Assembly: GCF_000379985.1 (NCBI RefSeq)
Contig: NZ_KB904069.1
Span: 105 to 43,519, forward strand
Source of the DNA: Streptococcus caballi DSM 19004
GTDB taxonomy: Bacteria; Bacillota; Bacilli; Lactobacillales; Streptococcaceae
Direction of reading: 5' to 3'
DNA length: 43,415 nt
The notes beneath the pieces are model-generated. The model did no database searches. It was given only the letters and a program-made list of their open reading frames with translations, and was not told the origin of the DNA. This document shows positions 26,251 to 37,981 of this stretch, in pieces. A program made the translations under genes and the position numbers. Within the stretch, counting starts at the first letter, position 1, and each line of letters opens with the position of its first letter.

Positions 26251-27674
26251 AAATTATGTTTGTTGCGGCAGAAGGTGCACCTTTTGCCAAAACAGGCGGT
26301 TTAGGCGATGTCATAGGGGCATTGCCTAAATCCCTTGTTAAGAACGGTAACGAAGTCGCTGTTGTGCTTCCATATTATGATGTCGTTGATGCGAAATTCA
26401 GTGATCAAGTTGAAGACGTTATGTATTTCTACACTGATCTCGGTTGGCGTCATGCTTACGTTGGTGTTAAACGTATTGTTCGTGATGGTGTGATTTTCTA
26501 CTTCATTGACAATCACGATTATTTCTTCCGTGGTCATGTTTACGGGGACTGGGATGATGGTGAACGCTTTGCCTTCTTCCAACTGGCTGCGCTTGAGTTG
26601 ATGGAAAAAGTTGATTTTGTTCCAGATGTGCTTCATGTGCATGACTATCATACCGGAATGATTCCTTTCTTGCTCAAAGAAAAATATCATTGGATTAATG
26701 CCTACAAGAACATTAAAACCGTCTTTACTATTCATAATATTGAATTTCAGGGTCAATTCGATCCAGGAATGCTTTGGGATTTATTTGGTGTAGGATTTGA
26801 ACGCTATGCTGATGGAACTTTGCGTTGGAATGATTGCCTCAACTGGATGAAAGCTGCGGTACTTTATGCCGACCGCGTAACGACTGTTTCGCCATCTTAT
26901 GCAGAAGAAATCAAAACTCCCGAATTTGGTAAGGGACTTGATCAAATTATGCGCATGGAATCAGGCAAGTTATCAGGTATCGTCAATGGTATTGATACTG
27001 ATTTGCTCAATCCAGAGACAGATCCGCACTTAGTTGCGCATTTCTCAGCTGACGATTTGACAGGTAAGGCTAAAGATAAGGCTGCGCTTCAAGAACGTGT
27101 TGGTTTACCAGTCCGTGATGATGTGCCATTGATTGGTATCGTATCACGCTTGACAGACCAGAAGGGATTTGACTTGGTTGTCAATGAATTGAACAATATT
27201 TTGCAAAACGACTTGCAAATCGTTGTTCTGGGAACAGGGTATGCTGACTATGAAAATGCCTTTGCTTGGTTTGGACGTAATTATCCTGAAAAATTATCTG
27301 CTAATATCACTTTTGATTTGGAACTGGCTCAACAAATTTATGCTGCTTGTGACCTCTTCCTCATGCCATCAGCCTTTGAACCATGCGGGCTTTCACAAAT
27401 GATGGCGATGCGTTATGGAACGCTTCCATTGGTTCATGAAGTCGGTGGCCTTCGTGACACGGTAATTCCTTACAATCGCTATGACAAAACAGGTACAGGC
27501 TTTACTTTCAATAATTTTTCTGGTTATTGGTTGAATAACACCCTTGGCTTCGCACTTGATGTGTACTATAATCACAAAGAAGACTGGCGTGCGTTACAAC
27601 ACAATGCCATGACGACTGACTTCTCTTGGGATACAGCCAGTCTAGCTTACGAGCGCCTCTACAAAGAACTTTAA
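26247..27674 (+). CDS. glgA: Glycogen synthase (ADP-glucose:glucan transferase)
   Basis: 475-aa GT5 enzyme that adds glucose from ADP-glucose to the growing alpha-1,4 chain. The N-terminal '[18 protein letters not shown]' (about 13-30, ADP-glucose-binding K-x-G-G-L) and the C-terminal '[19 protein letters not shown]' plus '[10 protein letters not shown]' (about 372-402) are both complete. GT-B fold, normal length for bacterial GlgA. It begins with an ATGA overlap with glgD. The operon continues to glgP after a 161-bp gap that contains a terminator-like hairpin. Confidence 0.96.
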   Translation: MKIMFVAAEGAPFAKTGGLGDVIGALPKSLVKNGNEVAVVLPYYDVVDAKFSDQVEDVMYFYTDLGWRHAYVGVKRIVRDGVIFYFIDNHDYFFRGHVYGDWDDGERFAFFQLAALELMEKVDFVPDVLHVHDYHTGMIPFLLKEKYHWINAYKNIKTVFTIHNIEFQGQFDPGMLWDLFGVGFERYADGTLRWNDCLNWMKAAVLYADRVTTVSPSYAEEIKTPEFGKGLDQIMRMESGKLSGIVNGIDTDLLNPETDPHLVAHFSADDLTGKAKDKAALQERVGLPVRDDVPLIGIVSRLTDQKGFDLVVNELNNILQNDLQIVVLGTGYADYENAFAWFGRNYPEKLSANITFDLELAQQIYAACDLFLMPSAFEPCGLSQMMAMRYGTLPLVHEVGGLRDTVIPYNRYDKTGTGFTFNNFSGYWLNNTLGFALDVYYNHKEDWRALQHNAMTTDFSWDTASLAYERLYKEL

Positions 27675-27743
27675 AACTTACTAAACTCAATGATGCTTAT
27701 TGACTCGGTAAGGAATTGATTTAATTAGCCTTTCCTTTAGGGT

Positions 27744-27793
27744 GGGAAACTTTGAAAGTGTCCTATGGGTGCTTTACTGAGTTTCCCCTTTTT
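27744..27793 (+). terminator. Terminator or attenuator between glgA and glgP
   Basis: GGGAAACT (27744-27751) pairs with AGTTTCCC (27780-27787). Inside, AAAGTGTCC pairs with GGGTGCTTT (three wobble pairs). A CTTTTT run follows. Only 42 bp separate it from glgP and I see no promoter there, so glgP expression probably depends on read-through or a promoter inside this gap upstream of the hairpin. Confidence 0.6.
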
Positions 27794-27835
27794 CGAATAA
27801 TGGCTATTTAAGTAGTTTCAGTTGAAAGGAAAATC

Positions 27836-30232
27836 ATGCAACTCACAAAAGAACAATTTATCCGCGATTTCAAAGACACACTTCATGAAGAACAATTGAT
27901 CAAAGTTCCAAAAGCAACAGCTTCTGAACTTTTTACTACTTTGGCTAAGCTGGTTCGTAAATACTACACCAGTACATGGATTGATCGTAATAATAGACTT
28001 TCTGAGAATCAAGAAAAAATCGCCTATTATTTCTCAATTGAATTTTTGCCAGGTCGGATGCTTGAAACCAACCTCCTTAACTTAGGTATTCTTGAAACAG
28101 TAAAAGAAGGTTTTGCAGAACTTGGTATTGATTTCAATGACGTTAAGGTTGCTGAGCATGACATGGCTCTAGGTAATGGCGGTCTGGGCCGTTTAGCAGC
28201 TGCCTTTATGGACTCACTTGCGACTACTGGTTACCCAGGTTTTGGTAATGGGCTTCGCTACAAATACGGTCTCTTCAAACAACGCATCGTTGATGGATAT
28301 CAAGTTGAATTACCAGATTCATGGTTTGGGTCAATGGGGAATGTCTGGGAAGTACGTAAGGACCATGATGTCGTTGATGTCAAATTATTTGGTAATGTTT
28401 ACCTGCAAGCTAATGAAGAAGGTAAACTTGTACCTGTTTATGATGGTGCACAAGTTCTTCGCGCTGTGCCTTACGACGTTCCGCAAATTGGTTTTGAAAA
28501 TGACATCATTAACAACTTACGTCTTTGGGATGTTGAAATTCCAGAAGAGTATGAATTGAACTATCCAGCACTCGAAGATCGTCGTCGCGTTCAAGACATT
28601 ACCGCTATTCTTTACCCAGATGATACTAGCTATGAAGGTAAGCAATTACGTCTTGTTCAAGAATACTTCATGACAAGTGCAGGTCTTCAAACCATTATCA
28701 AGTCATACCTCAAACAAGGTTTACCACTTGAAAATATCCATGAAAAAGTATCTGTTCACATCAATGATACTCACCCTGCGGTTGCACCAGCAGAATTTAT
28801 GCGTCTCCTGGTTGATGAATACGGTCTTGAATGGGATATTGCTTGGCAAGCTACTGTCAAGACTATGTCTTATACCAATCACACCATCTTGTCTGAGGCC
28901 CTTGAAAAATGGGATGCTAACCTCTTCAAACAAGTGCTTCCACGTGTTTACCAAATCGTACTTGAAATTGACAACCGTTTTGTCGTAGAAATGGCACAAA
29001 AAGGGGTAGATACACAAGTCATTGAAAATACACGTATCGTTAAAAATGGGCAGATTCACATGGCTAATTTGTCTATTATCGGTGGACACTCTGTCAATGG
29101 TGTTGCCAAACTTCATACAGAACTTCTTAAGGAAGATACTCTGCATGACTTCTATACACTGTACCCTGAAAAATTCAATAACAAGACAAATGGTATTGTG
29201 CAACGTCGCTGGACACAAATTGCTGCACCGGAATTATCAGCTGCCTTGGATAGGACTATTGGTAATGGCTGGCGCAAAGATATCCATGAATTGAGAAAAC
29301 TCAATGATTTTGTGGACGATGCAGCCGTGCAAGATACTTTCTATCAAGTCAAGCAAGATGCCAAAGCCAAGTTGGCAGCCTATATCAAAGACACAACTGG
29401 TGTTGAAGTGTCAACTGAAGCTATCTTTGATGTACAAGTCAAACGTCTCCATGCTTACAAACGCCAATTGCTTAATGTTCTCCACATCATCAAACTATAC
29501 TGGGATCTTAAAGATGATCCAGACAAAGACATGGTGCCACGCGTCTTTATCTTTGGGGCAAAAGCTGCGCCAGGTTATCGCTTTGCTAAGTCGGTTATCA
29601 AGGTTATCAATGAATTGGCTAGTCTAATTAACAATGATGACAGTCTTCAAGGTAAACTCAAAGTAATCTTCCTTGAAAACTACAATGTCAGTCTTGCTGA
29701 ATTAATTATCCCAGCTGCCAACGTTTCTGAACAAATTTCATTGGCTTCAAAAGAGGCATCAGGAACATCAAACATGAAATTCATGATGACGGGTGCCATC
29801 ACATTGGCAACTCTTGATGGAGCTAATATCGAAATCAAGGATGAGGTTGGTGACGACAATGTGGTTATCTTTGGTATGAATAAAGACGAAGTTTACGATC
29901 ATTATGCACGCCATGATTACTATTCACGCGGTGTTTACGAAAACAATCCAGTTATTCATCGTGTTATTGATACCTTTGTTAATGGGACTATTCCAAATTG
30001 TCAAGGTGAAGGGATGGAAATCTATGAAGCTCTTATCACTCATAATGATGAATACTTCTTGCTTGAAGATTTCACATCTTACGTTGAAGCTCAAGAACGT
30101 ATTGATGCCCTCTACCGTGGTAAAGCTAAATGGTCGCGCATGAGCTTGATGAATATTGCTAATTCAGATAAATTTACGTCTGATGATACCATCACACAAT
30201 ATGCCGAAGAAATCTGGAACTTGAAAAAATAA
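27836..30232 (+). CDS. glgP: Glycogen/maltodextrin phosphorylase
   Basis: 798-aa GT35 enzyme that releases glucose-1-phosphate from alpha-1,4 glucans with phosphate. 'EHDMALGNGGLGRLAAAFMDSLATTGYP' (about 108-135) and the pyridoxal phosphate lysine in 'SKEASGTSNMKFMMTGAITLATLDGANIEI' (Lys about 646) are exact family signatures. Length is typical of the maltodextrin-phosphorylase type without an N-terminal regulatory extension. GAAAGGAAA precedes the ATG. It degrades the polymer that the upstream genes build, working with PulA, which removes limit branches. It ends at a very strong terminator before the ATPase operon. Confidence 0.95.
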   Translation: MQLTKEQFIRDFKDTLHEEQLIKVPKATASELFTTLAKLVRKYYTSTWIDRNNRLSENQEKIAYYFSIEFLPGRMLETNLLNLGILETVKEGFAELGIDFNDVKVAEHDMALGNGGLGRLAAAFMDSLATTGYPGFGNGLRYKYGLFKQRIVDGYQVELPDSWFGSMGNVWEVRKDHDVVDVKLFGNVYLQANEEGKLVPVYDGAQVLRAVPYDVPQIGFENDIINNLRLWDVEIPEEYELNYPALEDRRRVQDITAILYPDDTSYEGKQLRLVQEYFMTSAGLQTIIKSYLKQGLPLENIHEKVSVHINDTHPAVAPAEFMRLLVDEYGLEWDIAWQATVKTMSYTNHTILSEALEKWDANLFKQVLPRVYQIVLEIDNRFVVEMAQKGVDTQVIENTRIVKNGQIHMANLSIIGGHSVNGVAKLHTELLKEDTLHDFYTLYPEKFNNKTNGIVQRRWTQIAAPELSAALDRTIGNGWRKDIHELRKLNDFVDDAAVQDTFYQVKQDAKAKLAAYIKDTTGVEVSTEAIFDVQVKRLHAYKRQLLNVLHIIKLYWDLKDDPDKDMVPRVFIFGAKAAPGYRFAKSVIKVINELASLINNDDSLQGKLKVIFLENYNVSLAELIIPAANVSEQISLASKEASGTSNMKFMMTGAITLATLDGANIEIKDEVGDDNVVIFGMNKDEVYDHYARHDYYSRGVYENNPVIHRVIDTFVNGTIPNCQGEGMEIYEALITHNDEYFLLEDFTSYVEAQERIDALYRGKAKWSRMSLMNIANSDKFTSDDTITQYAEEIWNLKK

Positions 30233-30259
30233 GACTAAATTAGTTTAATTAATTTTCTG

Positions 30260-30310
30260 AAAAAGTCTTGAAAACGAAGAGTAATTCGTGTTTCGAGGCT
30301 TTTTCTTTTA
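30260..30310 (+). terminator. Strong terminator after glgP
   Basis: A stem of about 18 bp with wobble pairs and one bulge (30260-30278 with 30285-30304) around a 6-nt loop is followed by TTTTCTTTT. It isolates the ATPase operon from the glycogen genes. Confidence 0.88.
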
Positions 30311-30368
30311 GCAAAAAGCGAACGTTACAAGTAAGCTAGAAAGCTTATTAAATCAAAACTAAACAAAG

Positions 30369-30385
30369 GTTAAGAATGGTTTAAG
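30369..30385 (+). promoter_or_regulatory. CiaR-type direct repeat upstream of the ATPase promoter
   Basis: GTTAAG-N5-TTTAAG matches the published pneumococcal CiaR consensus NTTAAG-N5-WTTAAG on the coding strand. It ends 27 bp upstream of the atpE -35. CiaRH answers envelope and acid stress in streptococci, which would suit control of the proton ATPase. Binding is inferred. Confidence 0.5.
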
Positions 30386-30412
30386 AAAAGGTTGCCAAAG
30401 TCATGAAATTTA

Positions 30413-30441
30413 TTGACAATCTTTGAAAATAGGACTAAAAT
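30413..30441 (+). promoter_or_regulatory. Promoter of the atp operon
   Basis: TTGACA (30413-30418) and TAAAAT (30436-30441) are exactly 17 bp apart, a near-consensus strong promoter. The predicted leader is about 29 nt and ends with AAAAGGAG before atpE. A small inverted repeat TAAGCT/AGCTTA lies upstream at about 30333-30348. Confidence 0.9.
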
Positions 30442-30476
30442 AACAAAGTAAATTTTTTTAAAAGGAGAATTCTATC

Positions 30477-30677
30477 ATGAATTTAGCTATTTTAGCACTC
30501 GGTATTGCTGTTTTAGGTGTAAGCCTTGCAGAAGGTTATCTTGTTTCAAACATTGCCAAATCAGCTGCACGTCAGCCTGAAATGTACAGCAAACTTCAAA
30601 CACTTATGATTATGGGTGTTGCCTTTATTGAAGGTACTTTCTTCGTTCTTCTTGCTTCAACATTCTTTGTTAAATAA
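30477..30677 (+). CDS. atpE: F1Fo ATP synthase subunit c
   Basis: 66-aa hairpin of two membrane helices that forms the proton-carrying rotor ring of Fo. The proton-binding carboxylate is E52 in 'GVAFIEGTFFVLLA'; the polar loop 'ARQPE' (31-35) contacts the central stalk. In streptococci this enzyme mainly pumps protons out to hold internal pH. AAAAGGAG precedes the ATG. First gene of the operon, with subunit c ahead of subunit a, the streptococcal order. Confidence 0.95.
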   Translation: MNLAILALGIAVLGVSLAEGYLVSNIAKSAARQPEMYSKLQTLMIMGVAFIEGTFFVLLASTFFVK

Positions 30678-30720
30678 GGAAGAGTTCTAGTTTTATCTAG
30701 TTTAAGAAGGAGGGATAAAG

Positions 30721-31434
30721 TTGGAAACATCTGTAAATCCAACAACGCATTTCTTAGGAATCGAATTTGATTTGACTATTCTTGCCATGTCTCTCTTGAC
30801 TGTACTGTTGACCTTTTTGATTATCTTTTGGGCTAGTCGTAATATGACATTGAAACCAAAGGGTAAGCAAAATGTTTTGGAGTGGATTTTTGAATTTGTT
30901 CAAGGGATTATCAGACCAAATCTTGGCAAATACACAAGTAATTACAGTCTTCTATCATTCAGTCTATTCTTCTTCTTGCTAATTGCAAACAATATCGGTT
31001 TGGTAACCAAGCTTGAGTTTGGTGGCTATAATTTTTGGACTTCACCGACATCTAATGCCGCATATAATTTTGGTTTAGCGATGATTATTGCTGTCATCGT
31101 TCATTTTGAAGGTATTCGTAAGAGTGGTCTTAAAGAGTATTTGAAAGAATACGTTTCACCAACGTCAGTTATGTTACCTATGAATATTTTGGAAGAATTT
31201 ACAAACGTTATTTCTTTAACTTTGCGTTTGTACGGGAATATTTATGCCGGTGAAATCGTACTAGGTCTACTAGTACAGTTTGCGCATTACAGTGTTTTTA
31301 CTGCACCGATTGCCTTCGCATTGAATATGTTATGGACGGCTTTCTCAGCATTCATTTCAGCCATTCAAGCCTATGTCTTTGTTATGTTGTCATCAACATA
31401 CATCGGTAAAAAAGTAAACAACGAAGAAGAATAA
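30721..31434 (+). CDS. atpB: F1Fo ATP synthase subunit a
   Basis: 237-aa membrane stator subunit that forms the two proton half channels next to the c ring. The essential arginine is in '[17 protein letters not shown]' (about 163-179). '[17 protein letters not shown]' (about 78-94) is another conserved helix. The start is TTG at 30721, set by AAGGAGGG six bases upstream; no ATG fits. It lies 43 nt after atpE and 13 nt before atpF. Confidence 0.95.
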   Translation: METSVNPTTHFLGIEFDLTILAMSLLTVLLTFLIIFWASRNMTLKPKGKQNVLEWIFEFVQGIIRPNLGKYTSNYSLLSFSLFFFLLIANNIGLVTKLEFGGYNFWTSPTSNAAYNFGLAMIIAVIVHFEGIRKSGLKEYLKEYVSPTSVMLPMNILEEFTNVISLTLRLYGNIYAGEIVLGLLVQFAHYSVFTAPIAFALNMLWTAFSAFISAIQAYVFVMLSSTYIGKKVNNEEE

Positions 31435-31447
31435 GAAAGGAGAACTG

Positions 31448-31945
31448 ATGGAAACTTTAATTAATAGTACAAGTCTTGGTAATATTATTATCGTGACAGG
31501 CTCATTTCTTCTCTTGCTTGTTCTTGTGAAAATTTTTGCTTGGGAGCAAATTACAGGAATTTTTAAGGCACGTGAAGAAAAGATTGCCAATGACATTGAC
31601 GGTGCAGAAGCTGCACGTCAAAAAGCTGAAAGTTTAGCTCAAAAACGTGAAGTCGAATTATCACAGGCTAAAGATGAAGCTGGCCAAATCATTGACGATG
31701 CCAAAGAAATCGGAACAGCTAAACGTGAGCAAATTCTTGCTGATGCTAAAAACGAAGTAAGCCGTCTCAAAGCTAAAGCTAACCAAGATATTGCCCAAAA
31801 TAAGGCTGAGGCACTATCAAGTGTGAAAGGTGAAGTCGCTGATTTAACAGTTCTTTTGGCTGAAAAAATCATGACAGCTAATCTTGATAAAGAGGCTCAA
31901 AGCACTCTCATTGATCGTTATCTTGATGAATTAGGAGATGCTTAA
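31448..31945 (+). CDS. atpF: F1Fo ATP synthase subunit b
   Basis: 165 aa: one N-terminal membrane helix ('[22 protein letters not shown]', about 11-32) and a long charged coiled coil rich in Ala, Glu and Lys, which forms the peripheral stalk that holds F1 against rotation. AAAGGAGAA precedes the ATG. Its stop codon overlaps the atpH start by one base (TAATG). Confidence 0.94.
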   Translation: METLINSTSLGNIIIVTGSFLLLLVLVKIFAWEQITGIFKAREEKIANDIDGAEAARQKAESLAQKREVELSQAKDEAGQIIDDAKEIGTAKREQILADAKNEVSRLKAKANQDIAQNKAEALSSVKGEVADLTVLLAEKIMTANLDKEAQSTLIDRYLDELGDA

Positions 31946-32481
31946 TGGATAAAAAGACACAGGCTCTTGTTGAGCAATATTCAAAAAGTTTGGTAGAAGT
32001 TGCTGTCGAAAATGACAAGGTTACTCAAATTCAATCTGAAGTAGCTTCCTTACTTAGTATTTTTGAAACAACCGAGCTTGATAATAGCTTATCAAGTCTT
32101 GCCATTTCACATGAAGAAAAAGTGAAGCTTGTTAGGTTACTTCAAGAGTCTAGTTCAGCCTATCTGAACAATTTTCTTGAGGTAATTTTACAAAACGAAC
32201 GAGAAGCTTACTTGTTGGCTATTTTGAAATCAGTACAGTCTGGTTTTGTAGCGGCAACCAATCAACACGATATTTATGTCAGAACAGCTGTTGCTTTATC
32301 TGACGCGCAAAAGAATCGTATTTTGACCCTTGTAGCTGAAAAGTTTGCTGTTAAGGCAGGCCATCTCGTTGAAACGATTGATGATTCTCTTATTGGAGGA
32401 TTTGTTATCAGCGTTAATAATAAAGTAATTGACACAAGTATTAGCAGTCAATTACGTCAATTAAAAATGAATTTTAAATAG
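31945..32481 (+). CDS. atpH: F1Fo ATP synthase subunit delta
   Basis: 178-aa soluble subunit that caps the F1 hexamer and joins it to the b dimer. The N-terminal helical domain is typical ('ALVEQYSKSLVEVAVEN'), and the C-terminal 'FAVKAGHLVETIDDSLIGGFVISVNNKVIDTSISSQLRQLKMNF' is the family signature. Coupled to atpF by a TAATG overlap. Confidence 0.93.
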   Translation: MDKKTQALVEQYSKSLVEVAVENDKVTQIQSEVASLLSIFETTELDNSLSSLAISHEEKVKLVRLLQESSSAYLNNFLEVILQNEREAYLLAILKSVQSGFVAATNQHDIYVRTAVALSDAQKNRILTLVAEKFAVKAGHLVETIDDSLIGGFVISVNNKVIDTSISSQLRQLKMNFK

Positions 32482-32493
32482 AAAGTGGTGTGA

Positions 32494-34002
<1,509 letters not shown>

Positions 34003-34016
34003 AGGAGGATTGACTT

Positions 34017-34898
34017 ATGGCAGGCTCACTTAGTGAAATTAAAAGTAAAATTGTTTCAACTCAGAAAACAAGTCACATCACTGGTGCCATGCAAATGGTG
34101 TCAGCGTCAAAGTTGACAAAGTCTGAGCAAGCCGCAAGGGATTTCCAAGTTTATGCGTCTAAGATTCGTCAAATCACAACAGATCTTTTGAAATCAGAGT
34201 TGACTACAGGTTCAAGCAATCCAATGTTGGCAGCACGTCCAGTTAAGAAGACTGGTTACATCGTGATTACGTCAGATAAAGGATTAGTTGGCGGTTACAA
34301 TTCAAAGATTTTGAAAGCCATGATGGACACCATCCATGATTATCATGTAGAAGGACAAACAGGCTATGCAATCATTTCTATTGGTAGTGTGGGATCTGAT
34401 TTTTTCAAGGCGCGTGGAATGAACGTTGCTTTTGAATTGCGTGGTTTGGAAGATCAGCCATCATTTGAGCAAGTTGGTCGTATCATTTCACAATCGGTTG
34501 AAATGTACAAAAACGAACTTTTTGATGAACTTTATGTGTGTTACAATCATCATGTCAATAGCTTGACTAGTCAAGTACGTATGCAGCAAATGCTTCCTAT
34601 CTCTGATTTGGATGCAGGTGAGGCAGCAAAAGAAGGTGTTAAGGACTTTGAATTAGAACCAAATCGTGATTTGATTTTGGATCAATTATTGCCTCAATAC
34701 ACTGAAAGCTTGATTTACGGCGCTATTATTGACGCTAAGACAGCTGAACATGCTGCCGGTATGACAGCAATGCAGACAGCTACTGACAATGCTAAAAATG
34801 TTATCAGTGATTTAACTATCCAGTATAACCGTGCGCGTCAGGCAGCTATCACACAAGAAATTACGGAAATCGTTGCAGGTGCAAATGCGCTTGAATAA
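34017..34898 (+). CDS. atpG: F1Fo ATP synthase subunit gamma
   Basis: 293-aa central rotor shaft. The N-terminal '[26 protein letters not shown]' and C-terminal '[41 protein letters not shown]' form the coiled coil inside the alpha-beta hexamer; the middle is the Rossmann-like domain ('[15 protein letters not shown]'). AAAGGAGGA precedes the ATG, 14 nt after atpA. The 106-bp gap that follows is the longest inside the operon after the leader and holds a hairpin. Confidence 0.95.
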   Translation: MAGSLSEIKSKIVSTQKTSHITGAMQMVSASKLTKSEQAARDFQVYASKIRQITTDLLKSELTTGSSNPMLAARPVKKTGYIVITSDKGLVGGYNSKILKAMMDTIHDYHVEGQTGYAIISIGSVGSDFFKARGMNVAFELRGLEDQPSFEQVGRIISQSVEMYKNELFDELYVCYNHHVNSLTSQVRMQQMLPISDLDAGEAAKEGVKDFELEPNRDLILDQLLPQYTESLIYGAIIDAKTAEHAAGMTAMQTATDNAKNVISDLTIQYNRARQAAITQEITEIVAGANALE

Positions 34899-34933
34899 TT
34901 CTAGTAAAAACTAGATAAAGAAAAAATGAATTT

Positions 34934-36411
<1,478 letters not shown>

Positions 36412-36423
36412 TGAGGTGGTACT

Positions 36424-36840
36424 ATGACATATATGACCGTTCAGGTAGTCACACCAGATGGTGTTCGTTATGATCACCATGCTAATTTCATTTCAGTCAA
36501 GACTCCAGATGGTGAAATGGGAATTTTACCAGATCACATCAACATCATTGCCCCTTTAACTGTTCACGAGATGAAGATTCGTCGTATTGATGATGATAGT
36601 CATGTGGATTGGGTTGCTATTAATGGTGGTATTCTTGAAATGAAAGACAATTTTATCACTATCGTTGCTGATTCAGCTGAGCGCGAACGCGATATTGATG
36701 TCAGTCGTGCTGAACGTGCCAAGTTGCGTGCTGAACGCGAACTTGAACATGGTCAAACAACGCACGATATCGATGAAGTCCGTCGAGCACAAGTTGCGCT
36801 CCGACGTGCCCTCAACCGTATCAGTGTAGGTAATAAGTAA
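36424..36840 (+). CDS. atpC: F1Fo ATP synthase subunit epsilon
   Basis: 138-aa subunit at the foot of the rotor: N-terminal beta sandwich ('[40 protein letters not shown]') and a C-terminal helical hairpin ('[20 protein letters not shown]...[20 protein letters not shown]') that can inhibit ATP hydrolysis. GAGGTGG precedes the ATG. Last gene of the operon. The DUF1146 and murA genes I would expect next in several streptococci are absent; an insertion-sequence remnant is here instead. Confidence 0.94.
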   Translation: MTYMTVQVVTPDGVRYDHHANFISVKTPDGEMGILPDHINIIAPLTVHEMKIRRIDDDSHVDWVAINGGILEMKDNFITIVADSAERERDIDVSRAERAKLRAERELEHGQTTHDIDEVRRAQVALRRALNRISVGNK

Positions 36841-36945
36841 AACGGCTAGAAAAAAGCTGGCTGATCATTAAAAAATACAGACAGATTCAAGCTGATCTTG
36901 ATTAATTGCCTCTTTGTCAACTGTAGTCGGTGATGAAAAGATGTC

Positions 36946-37757
36946 TTATGGAGAGAACCATTTGGTTCTCTTTTTGTTATGGGTTTGATTGACGTTCAAG
37001 ATGAAGAAAATTCGTTTCTTGAAGTTAGAAAAATTGCGGTAGCCAAAGCTTGACTTTTGATATATTTGATGAGCTTGTTGTAGCCTCAAGCTTGGTATTT
37101 GAAGAGTCTAATGCTAAGGCATCTGTAATGTATCATTTATATTTGTCAAGGGTCTTAAAAACATTGAAAATAATATGTTGACAGTATTTTTGAGGTCATG
37201 AATCAGTTTGAGGAAAAGCTGGTTACTTTCCTCTTGAAAGTGGTAGAGCAGGGGCTGATAAAAATCGTAAAAGTCGGCTAATTCTGGTGATAAAATCTTG
37301 ATTAGTTTGACAACCTTCTTTATAGAGATAAGTACGCAAGGTTGGGTTGTAAAGCAGGGTATCACTGAGTGTTCGGCTACCTTGAAGAAACTGTTTCCAA
37401 TGAAGGCAGGCTGCCCTTTTTGAAAGCTGGACTCATCCCAAGTCATGACTTCAGGAGCTTTTCATAGCTTTCTTTGAAGCTGAATAGGTCAAGTTTTCGG
37501 TAGACAGTGGATGTGGAAATGCGTAGTTTCTGAGTAATCTCTGTCAGAGCGATCTTGTCAGTCAAGAGGTCAGCAACCTTTTGGCGGACGAAGTCGGAAA
37601 TCTGGCAGTTTTTATTGCCAAGATCCGTCTCATAAACAATCATTTTCTTACATGCTTTGGACTGAAAGCGCTGCTTATTGATCCTTAGAAAACTAGGGAA
37701 GTCTAGGATGCTAAGGAATGGAATAGGTGATGCCTTCTGGCAGTTATACTTAATCAT
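36946..37757 (-). pseudogene. Decayed ISL3-family transposase
   Basis: Three frames on the minus strand add up to a broken ISL3 transposase (about 270 codons left of about 420). 37757-37443 encodes the N-terminal part with 'KIALTEITQKLRISTSTVYRKLDLFSFKESYEKLL'; the upstream zinc-finger segment is missing. 37446-37114, in a shifted frame, starts with 'MTWDESSFQKGQPAFIGN' (the DDE region's first Asp) and then jumps to 'LSPELADFYDFYQPLLYHFQEE', so most of the catalytic core is deleted. After two stops, 37100-36946 encodes 'FGYRNFSNFKKRIFFILNV' and 'KKRTKWFSP'. GCCTCTTTGTCAAC at about 36908 resembles an ISL3 terminal repeat and may be the element's end. Confidence 0.82.
36952..36975 (+). terminator. 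Terminator of the atp operon, lying inside an ISL3 remnant
   Basis: AGAGAACC pairs with GGTTCTCT (8 bp, loop ATTT), followed by TTTT. The hairpin lies within the last codons of the decayed transposase gene on the other strand (...NKKRTKWFSP-stop), so the ATPase operon seems to end at sequence supplied by a mobile element. Confidence 0.8.
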
Positions 37758-37816
37758 TTAACTGCTGATAGGAATTTTACCCACTATAGAATTATAGAGT
37801 TGCTATTTAACCAGTG

Positions 37817-37865
37817 TAAGACGAGTCTTAAAGTCTTGTCATTTTTTATCTTACAAAACTGTAAG
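37817..37865. promoter_or_regulatory. Two small palindromes upstream of the MacA-like gene
   Basis: TAAGA-CGAG-TCTTA (37817-37830) and CTTACA-AAAC-TGTAAG (37850-37865) lie 19 bp apart, upstream of two promoter-like sequences. They look like operator sites for a dimeric regulator. No regulator gene is next to the transporter, so which protein binds is unknown. Confidence 0.4.
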
Positions 37866-37886
37866 GTTGTGAGACTATTTATTCAG

Positions 37887-37945
37887 TATAATGAAATTGA
37901 AAAGTACATAAAACTTTTGACAAGCTATTAAAAATATTTTATACT
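37887..37945 (+). promoter_or_regulatory. Promoters for the MacAB-type efflux operon
   Basis: The main promoter is TTGACA (37917-37922) and TATACT (37940-37945), 17 bp apart, with an AGGAG ribosome site about 25 bp beyond. A second -10, TATAAT (37887-37892), lies upstream without a good -35. Confidence 0.8.
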
Positions 37946-37981
37946 TGTCTTATATAAATAATACAAAATAGGAGATATTCT

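Noticed and set aside
28721..29218. Minus-strand open frame of 165 codons inside glgP
   Set aside because: Shadow of glgP; composition shows no independent coding signal.
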